Positions 1-10,085 are shown, numbered from the stretch's first letter. The stretch: 64,000 nucleotides of DNA from Alienimonas californiensis (GCF_007743815.1 NZ_CP036265.1:3180823-3244822); one strand, 5' to 3'. Numbers and translations are program-made. Notes: generated by a model from the sequence alone, not told the origin.

Positions 1-666
1 CCGTCCGGCGACAAGGAAATCGCCACGCCCGGCAAACAGAACGCGGTCTATTACGCCGCCCTGCAATTGCCAATTTCGCAGGAACACCCGGACTATCCGG
101 CGTTGATGATCGGCGATTACATCCTCGGCTCCAGCGGTCTCTCCAGCCGGCTAGGCGACCGGGTCCGCCAGCAGGAGGGCCTCAGCTACGGCGTCGGTTC
201 GCAGCTCACCCCGCGGGTGAAGGATGAATTGACGACCTTCGGCGTCTACGCGATCACCAACCCGGGCAACGTGCCGAAATTGAAGACGGTGATCCGTGAG
301 GAACTGGACCGCCTGATCGCCGAGGGCGTCACGCCGGCGGAGGTCGACGCGGCCAAGACGAGTTACCTGCAAAAGCAGCGGGTCAACCGGGCCAGCGATT
401 CCCAGCTGGCGACCAAGCTCGCTTCCCAGTTGTACAACGACCGCACGATGGCGTTCACCGCGGAGCTGGAGGCGCAGGTCGCCGCCCTCACCGCCGAAGA
501 GGTGAACCGGGCGTTGCGGGAGCATCTCGACCCGGCGGAGCTGTACGTCGTCGTCGCCGGCGACATGGACGCACCGGACCAGGCCCCCGCGGACGTGCCC
601 GTCGGCGTGCCCACCGACCCGGACGCCCCGGCCCCGGACGGTGCGGCCGGTCCGGCGTCGCCGTAG
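1..666 (+). CDS. M16 family (insulinase-like) peptidase, C-terminal part
   Basis: The gene enters from the left edge in an open frame, so only the last 221 residues are visible. They match the C-terminal half of M16 zinc peptidases. LSSRLGDRVRQQEGLSYGV (from about residue 46) carries the R...GLSYGV segment that lines the closed chamber of these enzymes, and PGNVPKLKTVIREEL and TPAEVDAAK follow the usual helical layout. The zinc-binding HxxEH lies in the N-terminal half, outside the window, so activity cannot be judged. The last 40 residues are an Asp/Pro/Ala-rich tail. Planctomycete M16 proteins are usually secreted or periplasmic, and an unrelated M16-like gene sits at 40991-42292. A strong hairpin follows the stop. 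Confidence 0.85.
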   Translation, partial: PSGDKEIATPGKQNAVYYAALQLPISQEHPDYPALMIGDYILGSSGLSSRLGDRVRQQEGLSYGVGSQLTPRVKDELTTFGVYAITNPGNVPKLKTVIREELDRLIAEGVTPAEVDAAKTSYLQKQRVNRASDSQLATKLASQLYNDRTMAFTAELEAQVAALTAEEVNRALREHLDPAELYVVVAGDMDAPDQAPADVPVGVPTDPDAPAPDGAAGPASP

Positions 667-718
667 ATCGCGTTGATGGGCGGAGCCGGCGCCGGTCACG
701 GCGTCCTTTCGATGACGA

Positions 719-763
719 CCGCGGCGGCCGGGGGCGTTCCCCCGACCGCCGCGGTTCGCTTTC
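719..763 (+). terminator. Intrinsic terminator-like hairpin after the M16 gene
   Basis: CCGCGGCGG-C-CGGGGG (719-734), loop CGTT, then CCCCCG-A-CCGCCGCGG (739-754), followed by TTCGCTTTC. The 15 pairs are broken by one C/A mismatch. The T-run is weak, so this is a probable terminator only. Confidence 0.5.
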
Positions 764-853
764 GGGGCCGCGTTCCGCGGCGTTAGGTTGCGGTCGTGCG
801 AACCGGTTCGCACGCGTTCGCGTCGCGCTCCCCTTTGCTCATAGGCGTCCCTT

Positions 854-1837
854 ATGCTCGCTCGCCCCTTCGTCGTTGCGGCGCTCGCCGCGCTCTCCGG
901 AACCGCGTTCGCGGCGGAGGCGCCGGAGCCGACCGGCGACCCGGCCGTGGTGACGGAGACGCCGGGGCTGGTCGCGTTCTGGACGTTCGGCGAAGCCGCC
1001 GGGGAGCCGCGGCGGTCCATTGCGACGGACGAGCCGTTGCCCCTGGAGGAAGTCAGCGGCCCGATCGCCCGCGTGCCCGGCGGACCGTATTCGGGCGACT
1101 CCGCGGAGTTCAACGGCAAGCAGTACCTCAAGATCCCCTACGCGGAGACCGGCCCGCTGAATATCTCCGGGCCGGAGGCGCAGGTGAGCATGTTCGCCGC
1201 CGTGCGGATCGTCGATTTAAATCAAAGCCGCACGATCGCGGGGATGTGGAGCGAGGGCAAGGGCCGCAACGACGACACCGGCACCCGGCAGTACGCCCTG
1301 CTGATGAATATGCCGACCTACGGCGGGCCGCGGCAGCTCGTGCCGCACATCTCCAGCGAGGGCGGCGTCACCCGCCGGGCCGACGGCAGCGCCTTCCCCT
1401 GGTGCGCCGACTACGCCGCCTCCGTCAGCGAGGTTCCCACGGACGAATGGTGCACGCTGGGCTTCACCTACGACGGCGACTATATTCGCTCTTATGTCAA
1501 CGGCGTGATGGAGCCGCGGGAATTGGATCCCGAGAAAGACAAGCGGGACGATCGCTATTTCACGCAGGAAGGCCCGGACGGCGGGGACCGCGGGATGAAC
1601 CCGTATTATCACGGCCGCGGGATCTTCGCCTACGACCCGGGGAAGCACGCGGAGTCGAAGCCCGGCGGCGGGTCGGACTTCACCGTCGGCGCCCGCTACG
1701 CCGTCGGTTCGTTTACCCGGGAGGCGACGAAGGGCCGCTTCGGCGGGCTGGCGGTGTTCGACCGGGCCCTCACGGACGCGGAAATGCTGCGGCTGCACGA
1801 GTCGGCGAACGTCCCCGCATTGAACGCCGCGGACTGA
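854..1837 (+). CDS. Secreted LamG (concanavalin A-like) domain protein
   Basis: A 327-residue protein with a cleavable signal peptide (about residues 1-20, ending TAFA-AEA). One LamG/concanavalin A-like beta-sandwich domain fills the rest. It opens with [10 protein letters not shown] near residue 36 and closes with [20 protein letters not shown], the usual final strand and helix of this family in planctomycetes. The middle keeps the YVNG strand (RSYVNGVME). Such domains bind carbohydrates or act as structural modules of secreted proteins; no catalytic residues can be assigned. The ATG at 854 is chosen because the signal peptide starts there. The gene is monocistronic, convergent with the serine protease gene, with a palindromic element between them. 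Confidence 0.7.
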   Translation: MLARPFVVAALAALSGTAFAAEAPEPTGDPAVVTETPGLVAFWTFGEAAGEPRRSIATDEPLPLEEVSGPIARVPGGPYSGDSAEFNGKQYLKIPYAETGPLNISGPEAQVSMFAAVRIVDLNQSRTIAGMWSEGKGRNDDTGTRQYALLMNMPTYGGPRQLVPHISSEGGVTRRADGSAFPWCADYAASVSEVPTDEWCTLGFTYDGDYIRSYVNGVMEPRELDPEKDKRDDRYFTQEGPDGGDRGMNPYYHGRGIFAYDPGKHAESKPGGGSDFTVGARYAVGSFTREATKGRFGGLAVFDRALTDAEMLRLHESANVPALNAAD

Positions 1838-1853
1838 CGGTACAGTTGATACG

Positions 1854-1930
1854 AGCCCGATGCGCAAGCATCGGCCGTCGGCGCAGCCGTCGAGCGGAAC
1901 GACGCACGGCCGGAGCTTGCGCTCCGGGCT
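1854..1930. repeat. Long imperfect palindrome, GCGCAAGC family, copy 1
   Basis: Left arm 1854-1878 and right arm 1906-1930, 25 nt each, are inverted copies differing at four positions. Both contain AGCCCG..GCGCAAGC. Each arm also folds on itself: CCGATGC-GCAA-GCATCGG and CCGGAGC-TTGC-GCTCCGG. The element lies between the ends of two convergent genes (1837 and 1970), like the copies at 19237 and 25452, so bidirectional termination is the likely role. Confidence 0.7.
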
Positions 1931-1969
1931 GGGATCGAGCGACGCTTCGCCGAGAATTATCTCAACGTG

Positions 1970-2980
1970 TTAAACGGCGTCGTTATCCGGGGAGGCGTCG
2001 GCGGAAAGTGTGTTTTCGTCCTCCGTCGTCGGCGGGGCGAACAGCGCCTGCAGGCTTTCGACCGGCACGCAGTCGCGGAAGACCATTTGCAGATCCCGCT
2101 GCTGGCCGCCGCGTTCGCTGTAGTAGACGGAATCGGTGGTGGTCACGATGCCGACGACGGCGCCCTCGACGTTCACCATCGCGGCGCCGCTGCTGCCGCG
2201 GGCGTAGTCGGCGGTGACGGACAGCCGGGGCGTCTCTTCGCCGTGCCGGCGGGTCATGTGGCGGCGGGTCACCACGCCGCGGGAGTAGCTGAAGAACCGC
2301 CCCGCCGGGTGCGAGATGCAGTGCACGTCTTCCCCGAGCCGGCCGGCCGCCGCCAGCGGCAGGGCCGACAGCGTGCGGCCCTCGGGCAGCCCCAACCGCA
2401 CCAGCGCCACGTCCGCGGCGGGGTTCGCGGCGACCACCTCGACGATCGGCCACGCTTCTCCGCTGCGGGTCAGAGCGACGAACCCGGCCCGCTGGTCTTC
2501 GTCGTCGTCCTTGGCCCGACCGTGCTGCGGGGCGGCGTCCAGCACATGATAATTCGTCACGGCCAGCCCGTCCGCGGAGATGACGAAGCCGCTGGCGTTA
2601 TTGGACTCGAAGCGCTCGCAGTTCCTGCAGTAGTGGACGCAGGCGATAATGAGCGTCGCCGCCTCCGCGTCCGCCGCCGGCCCGCCGGGCTCGGAAAGCC
2701 CCGACGCCGGGGCCGGGAGGGGCAGCGGGCAGGCTCGGCGGTCCATCTGCTCGCGGAGCGTCGCCAACGGCAGCGTCTGGCCGTCCTCGACCAGCCGGCG
2801 CCCCTCGGCGACCACCGCGTCCCGGATCGCCCCGTCGTTCAGGAAGGACGCGGTGAGCGGGTTCGCCGCCTCCCCGGCCTGACCGGTCGGCGTCGCGGCG
2901 AGCGTCAGACCGAGGAGCAACCCCGCACAGGCGACGGGCGAGGCGAACGGGGACGCGAACCGGGGGATAAGGCGGTGCAT
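1970..2980 (-). CDS. Secreted trypsin-like serine protease (S1 family)
   Basis: A 336-residue secreted protease with the chymotrypsin fold. The triad is visible: His145 in TNYHVLD, Asp190 in AADVALVRL, and Ser264 in RGSSGAAM. The ATG at 2980 is preferred because it begins a signal peptide (MHRLIPRFASPF, then a Leu/Ala core to about residue 35); the open frame upstream is Arg/Pro-rich and not protein-like. Cysteines at 114, 118 and 121 (CVHYCRNC) just before the protease domain could form disulfides or bind metal. No PDZ domain follows, unlike DegP/HtrA proteins, and the C-terminus is an acidic tail. It is divergent from the sulfatase gene, so the two may share a promoter region. Confidence 0.75.
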   Translation of the reverse strand: MHRLIPRFASPFASPVACAGLLLGLTLAATPTGQAGEAANPLTASFLNDGAIRDAVVAEGRRLVEDGQTLPLATLREQMDRRACPLPLPAPASGLSEPGGPAADAEAATLIIACVHYCRNCERFESNNASGFVISADGLAVTNYHVLDAAPQHGRAKDDDEDQRAGFVALTRSGEAWPIVEVVAANPAADVALVRLGLPEGRTLSALPLAAAGRLGEDVHCISHPAGRFFSYSRGVVTRRHMTRRHGEETPRLSVTADYARGSSGAAMVNVEGAVVGIVTTTDSVYYSERGGQQRDLQMVFRDCVPVESLQALFAPPTTEDENTLSADASPDNDAV

Positions 2981-3176
2981 CGCGTCACGGTAAAGCGTGC
3001 GAGCGGCCCACGCTCGTGGAAAGTTCCTGACCTGGCCCCCGCCGGACCGGGGCGGCGTTCGGCATTCGCTGACCGTTTTGATCGGACTTTGGACCGCGAC
3101 CGCGCCGGTCGGTTGCCGGCGTTGCGGGCGACCCGTCAGAGTGGGCCGGCCCGCTCGCCTTCGGAAAATCAGCGCC

Positions 3177-4586
3177 ATGACGTTCTCCCCGCCGCCGTTC
3201 CTTTCGCGGTTCGCCCCGCTCGCCGCCGCGGTTCTGTTGTGGGGCGGAGCGACGCCCGCCGCCGCCGCGGAGCGGCCCAACCTCATCTTCGTCCTCAGCG
3301 ACGATCTCGCCCAGGGCGACGTCGGGGCCTACGGGCAGGAGTTGATTCAGACCCCGAATATGGACCGCCTCTGCGCCGGCGGGACCCGATACATGTCGGC
3401 CTATACGGGCACCAGCGTGTGCGCCCCGGCCCGGTCCTCCTTTTTCACCGGCCTGCACATGGGCCACTGTCCGACCCGGGCGAACCGGGAAATCGGCGCC
3501 GAGGGCCAACGCCCGCTGCCGGAGGGGCAGGTCACCGTGGCGGAGATTCTCCAATCCTCCGGATATCGCACCGCGACCGTGGGCAAATGGGGGATGGGGA
3601 TGTTCGATACGTCCGGCAGCCCGTTCAAAACCGGGATCGACCGCTTCTTCGGATATAACTGCCAGCGTCACGCCCACCGCTACTTCCCCGACTATCTTTA
3701 CGATAACGAGACCCGGGTCGAACTGCCGGAGAACGCCGACGGCCAACAGGGAACCTATGCTCAGGACCTGATTCAAAACGCGGCGCTGAGTTTCGTGAGC
3801 GACGCCGCGGCCGCCGACGAACCGTTCTTCCTCTTCTACGCCGCCACGTTGCCGCACGGGAAGTTCGAGATCGACGACCAGGGCATCTACGCCGACAAGC
3901 CGTGGAGCGAACTGGAGAAGAATTACGCCGCGATGGTCACCCGGCTCGATCACGACCTCGGCGAGCTGGTCGGGCTATTAGAGGAGAAGGGGGTCGCGGA
4001 GAACACGCTCATCGTGTTCGCCGGCGACAACGGCTCGTCCTTTAATCCGAACACGCCGATCGGCAAGCGGTTCGATCAGGCGATGGGCGGCACGCTGCGG
4101 GGTTATAAACGCGGTATGTACGAGGGCGCGCTGCGGCAGGCGGCGTTCGCCTACTGGCCCGGCACGATCCCGTCCGGGCGGGTGACGGACGAACCCTGGG
4201 CCTTCTGGGACCTGCTGCCCACCTTCGCCGAACTCGCCGACGCGGAGTTGCCGGAAGATTATGAAACCGACGGCGAATCGTTGGTCGGGTTCCTCAAGGG
4301 CGGCCCGGCCCCGCAGCGGGACTACTTCTACTGGGAACTGCACGAGTACGGCCCCGGCCCGATGCAGGCGATCCGCTGGGACGACTGGAAGGCCGTCCGC
4401 CCCGTCGCCAGCGGCCCGGTCGAGTTATACAACCTCTCGAAAGACCTTGGGGAGAAGGACGACCTCTCCGACGAACGCCCCGAACTGGTCGAGAAAGCGG
4501 TCGCGATGATGAACGCCGCCCGCACCGCTCACCCCGACTGGCCGGACCCGGCGACGGCCGAACCGCCGAAGCGGCGGCGGAACTGA
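3177..4586 (+). CDS. Secreted sulfatase (arylsulfatase, S1 type)
   Basis: A 469-residue exported sulfatase that hydrolyses sulfate esters, probably of sulfated polysaccharides. After a signal peptide (about 1-31) the fold starts at [16 protein letters not shown], with the metal-binding Asp pair 42/43. Cys82 in CAPAR lies in the C-x-P-x-R motif that a formylglycine-generating enzyme converts to formylglycine. VGKWGMG, the later LDHDLGELV and FAGDNGSS supply further active-site positions. Length matches the family. The ATG at 3177 starts the signal peptide. Sulfatases are abundant in planctomycetes. No glycosidase or carrageenan/fucoidan genes lie next to it, so the substrate is unknown. It is divergent from the protease gene. 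Confidence 0.9.
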   Translation: MTFSPPPFLSRFAPLAAAVLLWGGATPAAAAERPNLIFVLSDDLAQGDVGAYGQELIQTPNMDRLCAGGTRYMSAYTGTSVCAPARSSFFTGLHMGHCPTRANREIGAEGQRPLPEGQVTVAEILQSSGYRTATVGKWGMGMFDTSGSPFKTGIDRFFGYNCQRHAHRYFPDYLYDNETRVELPENADGQQGTYAQDLIQNAALSFVSDAAAADEPFFLFYAATLPHGKFEIDDQGIYADKPWSELEKNYAAMVTRLDHDLGELVGLLEEKGVAENTLIVFAGDNGSSFNPNTPIGKRFDQAMGGTLRGYKRGMYEGALRQAAFAYWPGTIPSGRVTDEPWAFWDLLPTFAELADAELPEDYETDGESLVGFLKGGPAPQRDYFYWELHEYGPGPMQAIRWDDWKAVRPVASGPVELYNLSKDLGEKDDLSDERPELVEKAVAMMNAARTAHPDWPDPATAEPPKRRRN

Positions 4587-4635
4587 GGGCGCCGCCGGCC
4601 GTGCGGCAGGGCGGGGAGCCGCTAAGCTGCGGAGG

Positions 4636-5976
4636 ATGCCGCCCGCGACTCGCACCAGTGATCCCGTTCGCACGCGGCCCATGCTCACGCGGGACGACGC
4701 CGAGCGGTTCCTGCTGAGCCGGGTGAACTACGAGCGCCGGCCCATTCCGCCGGACGCCCTGCGGTTGGACGGCATCCGGGCGTTGCTGGGGGAGTTGGGC
4801 GACCCGCACCGCCGCGTGCCTGCGGTTCATATCGCCGGGACGAAGGGGAAGGGGACCGTGGCCTCGCTTGTCGCGGCGGGGGCGACCGCCTGCGGGCTGC
4901 GGTGCGGGCTGTTCACCTCGCCGCACCTCGTCCGCTTCGAGGAACGGCTGACCGTCGACGGGGCCGAACCGGACAAAGCGACGTTCGTGCAACTGGTCAC
5001 GGACGTCGCCGCCGCCGCGGAGCGGGCCGAGGCCGGTGGGGCCGCCCCGGCGACCTTCTTCGAGATCAGCGCCGCCCTGGGCTTCCTGCACTTCGCCCGG
5101 TCCGGCTGCGATCTGGCCGCGCTAGAGGTGGGCCTCGGCGGGCGGCTGGACGCGACGAACGTCTGCGAGCCGGTGGTGTGTGCGATCACCACGATCAGCC
5201 GCGATCACACTGCCCTCCTGGGGCACACCTTGGCGGCGATCGCAGGGGAGAAGGCGGGCATTGCCAAACCGGGCGTGCCGCTGATCTGGGGCGGCGGGCC
5301 GGGCGAAGCGGGGGAGGCGATCCGGGCCCGCTGCGAGGCCGTCGGCGCCCCTTTCCTGCCGGTCGATCCCGCGGGTCCGACGGGCGACTGGGCCGGTCTC
5401 CCGATCCCCCCCGGCGGGCCGCACCAGCGGGCGAACGCGGCGACGGCGGCGGCGGTCTTCGAGGCACTCCGCACCGCCGGCTGGCCGATCACGCCGGAGG
5501 CCGCGGCCTCCGGCGCCGCCGGCGTGCGGCTGGCCGGCCGGGCGGAGCGGTTCGCCCTGCCGACGAACGACCGCGGCGAACCGGCCGGCCCCGCGCTGCT
5601 GCTGGACGTCGCCCACAACTGGGCCAGCGCCAACGCCCTCGCCGCCACGCTACGGGAAGCTCCCGAACAACGTCGCAGTCTCGTGCTGGCCTGTGCGAAG
5701 GATAAAGACGTCGCTGGGGTGCTCCGCACGCTGCTCCCGCATATCGACGACCTGACCTGCACGCAGTTCGTGAAGAACCCCCGGGCCGTCCCGCCGGACG
5801 AACTGGCGGCGCTGGCCCGGTCGTTGACGGACGCCCCGATCCGCTGCGACCCGGACCCGCACTCCGCCTGGGCGGGCGCCGTCCGCCGGGCGGGCGCCGG
5901 CGGGCTGGCAATCGCGGCGGGGTCGTTCTTCCTCATCGCCGAACTGCGGCCGGGCGTGGCGACGACTCCAGGGTGA
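4636..5976 (+). CDS. folC: Bifunctional folylpolyglutamate/dihydrofolate synthase
   Basis: A 446-residue Mur-ligase-fold enzyme. It joins glutamate to dihydropteroate and lengthens the polyglutamate tail of folates in the cytosol, using ATP. Visible marks are NYERRPIPPDALRLDGI, the FolC-type N-terminal motif; the P-loop HIAGTKGKGT (residues 66-74); TSPHLVRFEER; EVGLGGRLDATN; and LLDVAHNWASANAL in the C-terminal domain. The ATG at 4681 (MLTRDDAERF) is an equally good start and would remove 15 poorly conserved residues; GGAGG directly precedes the ATG at 4636. A terminator follows the stop. folB and a pteridine-reductase-like gene lie 54 kb away, so the pathway is not in one operon. Confidence 0.9.
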   Translation: MPPATRTSDPVRTRPMLTRDDAERFLLSRVNYERRPIPPDALRLDGIRALLGELGDPHRRVPAVHIAGTKGKGTVASLVAAGATACGLRCGLFTSPHLVRFEERLTVDGAEPDKATFVQLVTDVAAAAERAEAGGAAPATFFEISAALGFLHFARSGCDLAALEVGLGGRLDATNVCEPVVCAITTISRDHTALLGHTLAAIAGEKAGIAKPGVPLIWGGGPGEAGEAIRARCEAVGAPFLPVDPAGPTGDWAGLPIPPGGPHQRANAATAAAVFEALRTAGWPITPEAAASGAAGVRLAGRAERFALPTNDRGEPAGPALLLDVAHNWASANALAATLREAPEQRRSLVLACAKDKDVAGVLRTLLPHIDDLTCTQFVKNPRAVPPDELAALARSLTDAPIRCDPDPHSAWAGAVRRAGAGGLAIAAGSFFLIAELRPGVATTPG

Positions 5977-5979
5977 GGG

Positions 5980-6010
5980 CGCCGGGCGAGCCGGCGAAGC
6001 GCGGTTTTTT
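5980..6010 (+). terminator. Intrinsic terminator after folC
   Basis: Stem CGCCGG (5980-5985), loop GCGAG, stem CCGGCG (5991-5996), then AAGCGCGG and a run of six T ending at 6010. A second T-run (CACTTTTTT) follows a few bases later. It starts four bases after the folC stop codon. Confidence 0.6.
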
Positions 6011-6099
6011 CCACTTTTTTGGGGAACGGCTGAGCACGGCCGAGGCCAGGCGGCGCATGGAAGCGTGTGACGCACCTTTCCGCCGCCGGATCGCTCTCG

Positions 6100-7017
6100 A
6101 TGTTGTCCACGTTCCTTCGGACCGCCTCCGTCACCCTCGCCATGTTCGTCGCCTCGGCGTGGGTGGTCGGCGGCTCCAGTGCTGAACTCGACTCGGTTGA
6201 GTTCGACTCGGGCGAGTTCGACGAGCCCGCAGTCCTTGCGGATGTGGTCCGGAGGTTGGCGGAGCGCGAGGGACCGCCGCGGGGCACGCTACGTTGGACG
6301 ACCACGCACTACGTCGATCCCGCGTCACTGGGGGAGGGATCGATGGTGCGAGGCGTGGAGGAAGGAACTTCCGTCGACACTCCGTCCGGCTGGCGGACGG
6401 AATCGACGATGACCGAACAATTCTTATTGGAGGACCGCGGCTCGACCGCGCGGGGCGGCCCGGTTGACGACCCCGACGGGACGGTCGGCACGCTGTACGT
6501 AGCGGGGGCGGAGAGGCCGGTTCGCTTCATCAAGCGGCCCGGTCGGGCGACCGCCCCGCCCGACCCCTACACGCTGATGCTCGGCGGTTCGGACGCGAGC
6601 GCCACCCTGTCGCAATGGCTGGCGGACCGTTTGGACGCCCCGCCGCAATCGGCCGCGGGTCCGTCGGGCCTGCGGTATGTCGGCGTTCGGGAGCGGAACG
6701 GCGTGACGCTGGACGTCCTGGAGGCCGAGGCGAGCGACCGGACCGGGCTCCCGGCCGATTTCAGGGCCGTCTGGACGATCGCCCTCGCCCGGGGCCGGGA
6801 TTCCCTGCCCGTCCGGGCGGAGTTGTGGGTGCGGTCGGAGTCGGAGGCGTACAGGGTGGAGAGCGTCGCGTTGTTCGAGATCACCCAAACCCCGGACGGC
6901 CGCTGGTTCCCGAACTGGGTCTTTCACGATCGCTTCGACCTGGCGGCGGCTCGGAACGGCTTGGTCGAACGGCGGGAGGTGACGATCTACGAAGTGACGG
7001 TCGTCCCGGAAGATTAA
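6100..7017 (+). CDS. Secreted protein of unknown function
   Basis: A protein of about 305 residues that I do not recognise. The ATG at 6100 starts a clear signal peptide (MLSTFLRTASVTLAMFVASA); an in-frame GTG at 6067 would add 11 residues ahead of it. The mature part begins with an acidic stretch (SAELDSVEFDSGEFDE) that repeats S-x-E-F-D, then reads as mixed alpha/beta without membrane segments or cysteines. The C-terminal half (RAVWTIALARGRDSLPVRAELW, RWFPNWVFHDRFD, REVTIYEVTVV) resembles the beta-rich outer-membrane-lipid-carrier-like proteins common in planctomycetes, but this is only an impression. It is convergent with the next gene, with four bases between stop codons. Confidence 0.6.
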   Translation: MLSTFLRTASVTLAMFVASAWVVGGSSAELDSVEFDSGEFDEPAVLADVVRRLAEREGPPRGTLRWTTTHYVDPASLGEGSMVRGVEEGTSVDTPSGWRTESTMTEQFLLEDRGSTARGGPVDDPDGTVGTLYVAGAERPVRFIKRPGRATAPPDPYTLMLGGSDASATLSQWLADRLDAPPQSAAGPSGLRYVGVRERNGVTLDVLEAEASDRTGLPADFRAVWTIALARGRDSLPVRAELWVRSESEAYRVESVALFEITQTPDGRWFPNWVFHDRFDLAAARNGLVERREVTIYEVTVVPED

Positions 7018-7021
7018 CCCG

Positions 7022-9847
7022 TCAGGCCCACCGCACCGCCACGTCGCAGAGTTCGTAGCCGGCCAGGGGGACGCGGACGGCGTCGCCCTCGCAGATCAGT
7101 TCGGCCTGGGTCTCGCCGGCCAGCGTTCGCTTCGCCGCTCCGGTGGGGCGTTTGAAGAACCGGATCGCGGCGGTGCGGGTGCGGCCGTCGCTCTCCTGCA
7201 CGCGGAGCGTCGTCTCGCCCCCTTCGCCCCGGATCGACAGCACGCGGACGCCCGGGCTGTCGCAGGCCAGCAGCCAGCCGACCGGGCCGGAGGACGGCGG
7301 CCCGGCGACGGGTACCGGGACCGGCTGCGTGAGGAAGGCGTCGGCGGCCCGCATCGGGTGCGGGTCGTCCAAGGCGATTCCGAACCGCCAGACGCGGTCG
7401 TCGTTGGTCGGTTCCCCGGCGATCAGGAGCGGGCTGTCGAGCATCCGCCGGCCGCTGCGGGTTTGAAACGGGGCGTCCGGGGTGAGGACGGCGGTCCGCA
7501 GCTTCTTGTCGCCGTGCAGGCTCGCTAATTCCCAGAAGTGCGCCGACTCGAACGTGCCGGAGGCGGGCGCCGCCTGCCGGGAGCCCTGGATGGAACGGGC
7601 CAGCTCCGCCGTTTCGTCGTCCCAGGCCCACCGCAGCACGAGGTCGCCGGCCTCCAGGGCCGTCGCCGCGTCGGTGAAAGAGGCCTCGACCAGCGCCGTA
7701 CGCGAACCGCGGTCCAGCCGGACCCGCAACGTGAACCCGCACAGCCGGGCGCCGCCGGCGGGGTCGATCAGCGCCCCGCGGCTGACCAGTTCCCCACGGG
7801 CCGGGCCGGCGTCCACGAGGTCCCAGGTTTGCCCTTCGATGCGCACCGCCCGGCTGTAACGTTCCGGTTCATGTCCGTCGTCGGGGGCGCCCTTCAGCGT
7901 CCGCGGGGCGTGGAACCGCACCGCCGGTCGCATGCCCAGCCGAACGGGACTGCGGCCGTAGGTCTTCACCGTGGCGATCCCGCCGGTCGCGGGGTCCATG
8001 CGGACCTCGAACCGCTCGTTCCGCACCATGCCGGGCTCGGCGGTCTTCGCCTTGGATTTGGAGACCGGCGCCGTCTTCGCGGCTTTGTCCGGGAACCAGA
8101 CGAAGCCGCAGGGGGGAATCTCGAAGGTGAAGGACCGCTTCCCCACGACCTTCACCGCCGGGTGATCGGCCGGCGGGGCGGGGCCGACGTTGAGGTCGCC
8201 GCACTCCGTGCCGACCGTTTGGGGCGTCGGCAGCGGATTGAGCCAGAGCGTGCCCGGCCGGTCGCCCCCGCCGCGGCCGATCAGGGCAGCGAGTCGCTCC
8301 GCGGCGTCGGCTTCTCCGCCCGGCGAACCCAGCAGCCCGCAGAGGCCGGCGAGGAGCCCGTCCGTCCGGGCCTCCGCATCGGCACGGATCGCCCGGCTGT
8401 GGGAGGAGAGCGGCTCCGGCGAACCGGCCGCTGGCCCCGGGGAGCGGTACTTCCGCGGGTCCGCGGCGAACACCCGGGCGAAGGGGTCGTCCTCGGCGAA
8501 CATCTCGGCGAACGTGGCGAACTCCCCCAGCGCCGGCGAGAGCGCGGTGAGGGCCTTCAAATCGTCCAGCAGCGGGCCGGGGGCGCCCGGCCAGCGGGCG
8601 AAGGTGACGGCGACGGTCTGCTCCGCCTCGAACGCCTCGGCGAGGATCTCCGGCAGCTCCCAAAAGGAGGCCGCCGAACCCGCCGGCAGCGGATCGCGGG
8701 CGTGGGCGGGAATCTCACCGCCGGCGCCCGCCCACCGCACCCGCCCGGCCCCGTCCGGCGGCACGTCGCCGGGGCCGAACTTGAGGTGTAACGCCGCGTT
8801 GACTCCCATTGACTCCAGCAGTTGCGGCGTCAACGGGGTAAAACCGAAGTCGTAACGCCCCCAGACTCCCGGCGGACTCCCGAACAACTCCCGGAACGTC
8901 TCCCGGCCGGCCGTCAGGTCCGCGACGGCGGCGGGCACGTCCCGCAGCGCGACCGGGGCCTCCGTCTGCTCTCCCCCCACGGGTTCAACGCGGTCGCCGG
9001 CCTCGCGGATCGCGGCGATCAGGTCCGGCGAAGCGGCGGCGATCGTGCGCCAGTCGGCCCCAGTTCCGAGCAAATTCAGCGGCGGCCCGCCGGCGGCCGC
9101 GGCGGCGACTTCGGTTTTCAGCTCCGCTCCCGCCAGCCGCGGAATGACGAAGCAAAGGTCGCAGAACTTCGCCGGGGTCGGATAGAACCGCTCCCGGGCT
9201 TCGCGGAGCACCTCGGCGGCCTCGACCAGCCGGGCGTGCGCTTCCTCCCGGTCTCCCACGAACAGGGCGTCCGCGGCGGCGACGACTTCGGTGCGGAGCC
9301 GCGTTTCATCCAGCGTGCTGTAGTAATGCGTCCTGCGTGTGAGTCGTTCCACCCACAAATGGCCCAGGCCCAAGGCGAAGAACGGGTGCAGATCGGCGAC
9401 CGGCACGTCTCGCCGATCCGGCGGCAACAGCGGGGCGAGTGCCGACAGGCTCGCGGCGCGGTCCGGGCCGACGACCGCCAGGCGGGCGCCGGCTTCGGTT
9501 TCCCAGCCGTCGGGCAGCGTGTCGCGGACGAACTCCGGGATGAGGAACCGCCGGCCGCCGACGGGGCGGGGCGGCTGGTCGGCCATCACCAGGCGGGGCA
9601 GGGCCCGGGCGGCGGCCAGCAGGGCGGGGTGCCAGCAGAGGGCGAAGGCGTTCAGGGCCGCGGCCGCCCGGCGTTCGGGCAGGCGCTCCGGCAGGTCGTC
9701 CAGCCCGTGGGAAGGCAGCAGCAGGACGGTTTCGGCCGGTCCGTCTGGTTCGGAGACCGTCGTCAGGTCCGCCGTTGGGGCGGGCGATGGCGGGGGGCCG
9801 TCGGCCTGCGGGGCGTCGCGGTCCTCGGCGGAGTCGTCGGGTGCCAC
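7022..9847 (-). CDS. Large protein resembling GH38-type alpha-mannosidases
   Basis: A protein of about 941 residues. The N-terminal third (ALNAFALCWHPALLAAARAL; PPGVWGRYDFGFTPLTPQLL) has the look of the GH38/GH57-type catalytic barrel. The middle segment VRNERFEVRMDPATGGIATV matches the way the beta-sandwich of alpha-mannosidases starts. The C-terminus (LAGYELCDVAVRW) ends like that family. I cannot place the catalytic Asp residues, so substrate and activity are open. No signal peptide is evident. The frame stays open to 10087, but the extra N-terminal 80 residues are Arg/Pro-rich and overlap the next gene's start. The GTG at 9847 is therefore used, with low certainty. It is divergent from the PilM cluster. 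Confidence 0.55.
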   Translation of the reverse strand: MAPDDSAEDRDAPQADGPPPSPAPTADLTTVSEPDGPAETVLLLPSHGLDDLPERLPERRAAAALNAFALCWHPALLAAARALPRLVMADQPPRPVGGRRFLIPEFVRDTLPDGWETEAGARLAVVGPDRAASLSALAPLLPPDRRDVPVADLHPFFALGLGHLWVERLTRRTHYYSTLDETRLRTEVVAAADALFVGDREEAHARLVEAAEVLREARERFYPTPAKFCDLCFVIPRLAGAELKTEVAAAAAGGPPLNLLGTGADWRTIAAASPDLIAAIREAGDRVEPVGGEQTEAPVALRDVPAAVADLTAGRETFRELFGSPPGVWGRYDFGFTPLTPQLLESMGVNAALHLKFGPGDVPPDGAGRVRWAGAGGEIPAHARDPLPAGSAASFWELPEILAEAFEAEQTVAVTFARWPGAPGPLLDDLKALTALSPALGEFATFAEMFAEDDPFARVFAADPRKYRSPGPAAGSPEPLSSHSRAIRADAEARTDGLLAGLCGLLGSPGGEADAAERLAALIGRGGGDRPGTLWLNPLPTPQTVGTECGDLNVGPAPPADHPAVKVVGKRSFTFEIPPCGFVWFPDKAAKTAPVSKSKAKTAEPGMVRNERFEVRMDPATGGIATVKTYGRSPVRLGMRPAVRFHAPRTLKGAPDDGHEPERYSRAVRIEGQTWDLVDAGPARGELVSRGALIDPAGGARLCGFTLRVRLDRGSRTALVEASFTDAATALEAGDLVLRWAWDDETAELARSIQGSRQAAPASGTFESAHFWELASLHGDKKLRTAVLTPDAPFQTRSGRRMLDSPLLIAGEPTNDDRVWRFGIALDDPHPMRAADAFLTQPVPVPVAGPPSSGPVGWLLACDSPGVRVLSIRGEGGETTLRVQESDGRTRTAAIRFFKRPTGAAKRTLAGETQAELICEGDAVRVPLAGYELCDVAVRWA

Positions 9848-10085
9848 GGCGGGGGCGGGGGCTTGGGGCGCGGGGGGAGGGTCGTTCCGGCCGCGCGGGC
9901 GGCGGGGGGCGGGGCGACCGCGGGCGGGCGTCGGGCCGGTTCCCGGAGAACCGACCGATTGACCGCACCGGAGACGGGGGGGATGATGACGGGCCGTCGG
10001 CCACTCGGGAACTCTCCCCCCTTTGGGCGACGCCCGGCATTCGCCGATCTCCATCCTGATTCCCCGACAACGTACGAACTCGACC

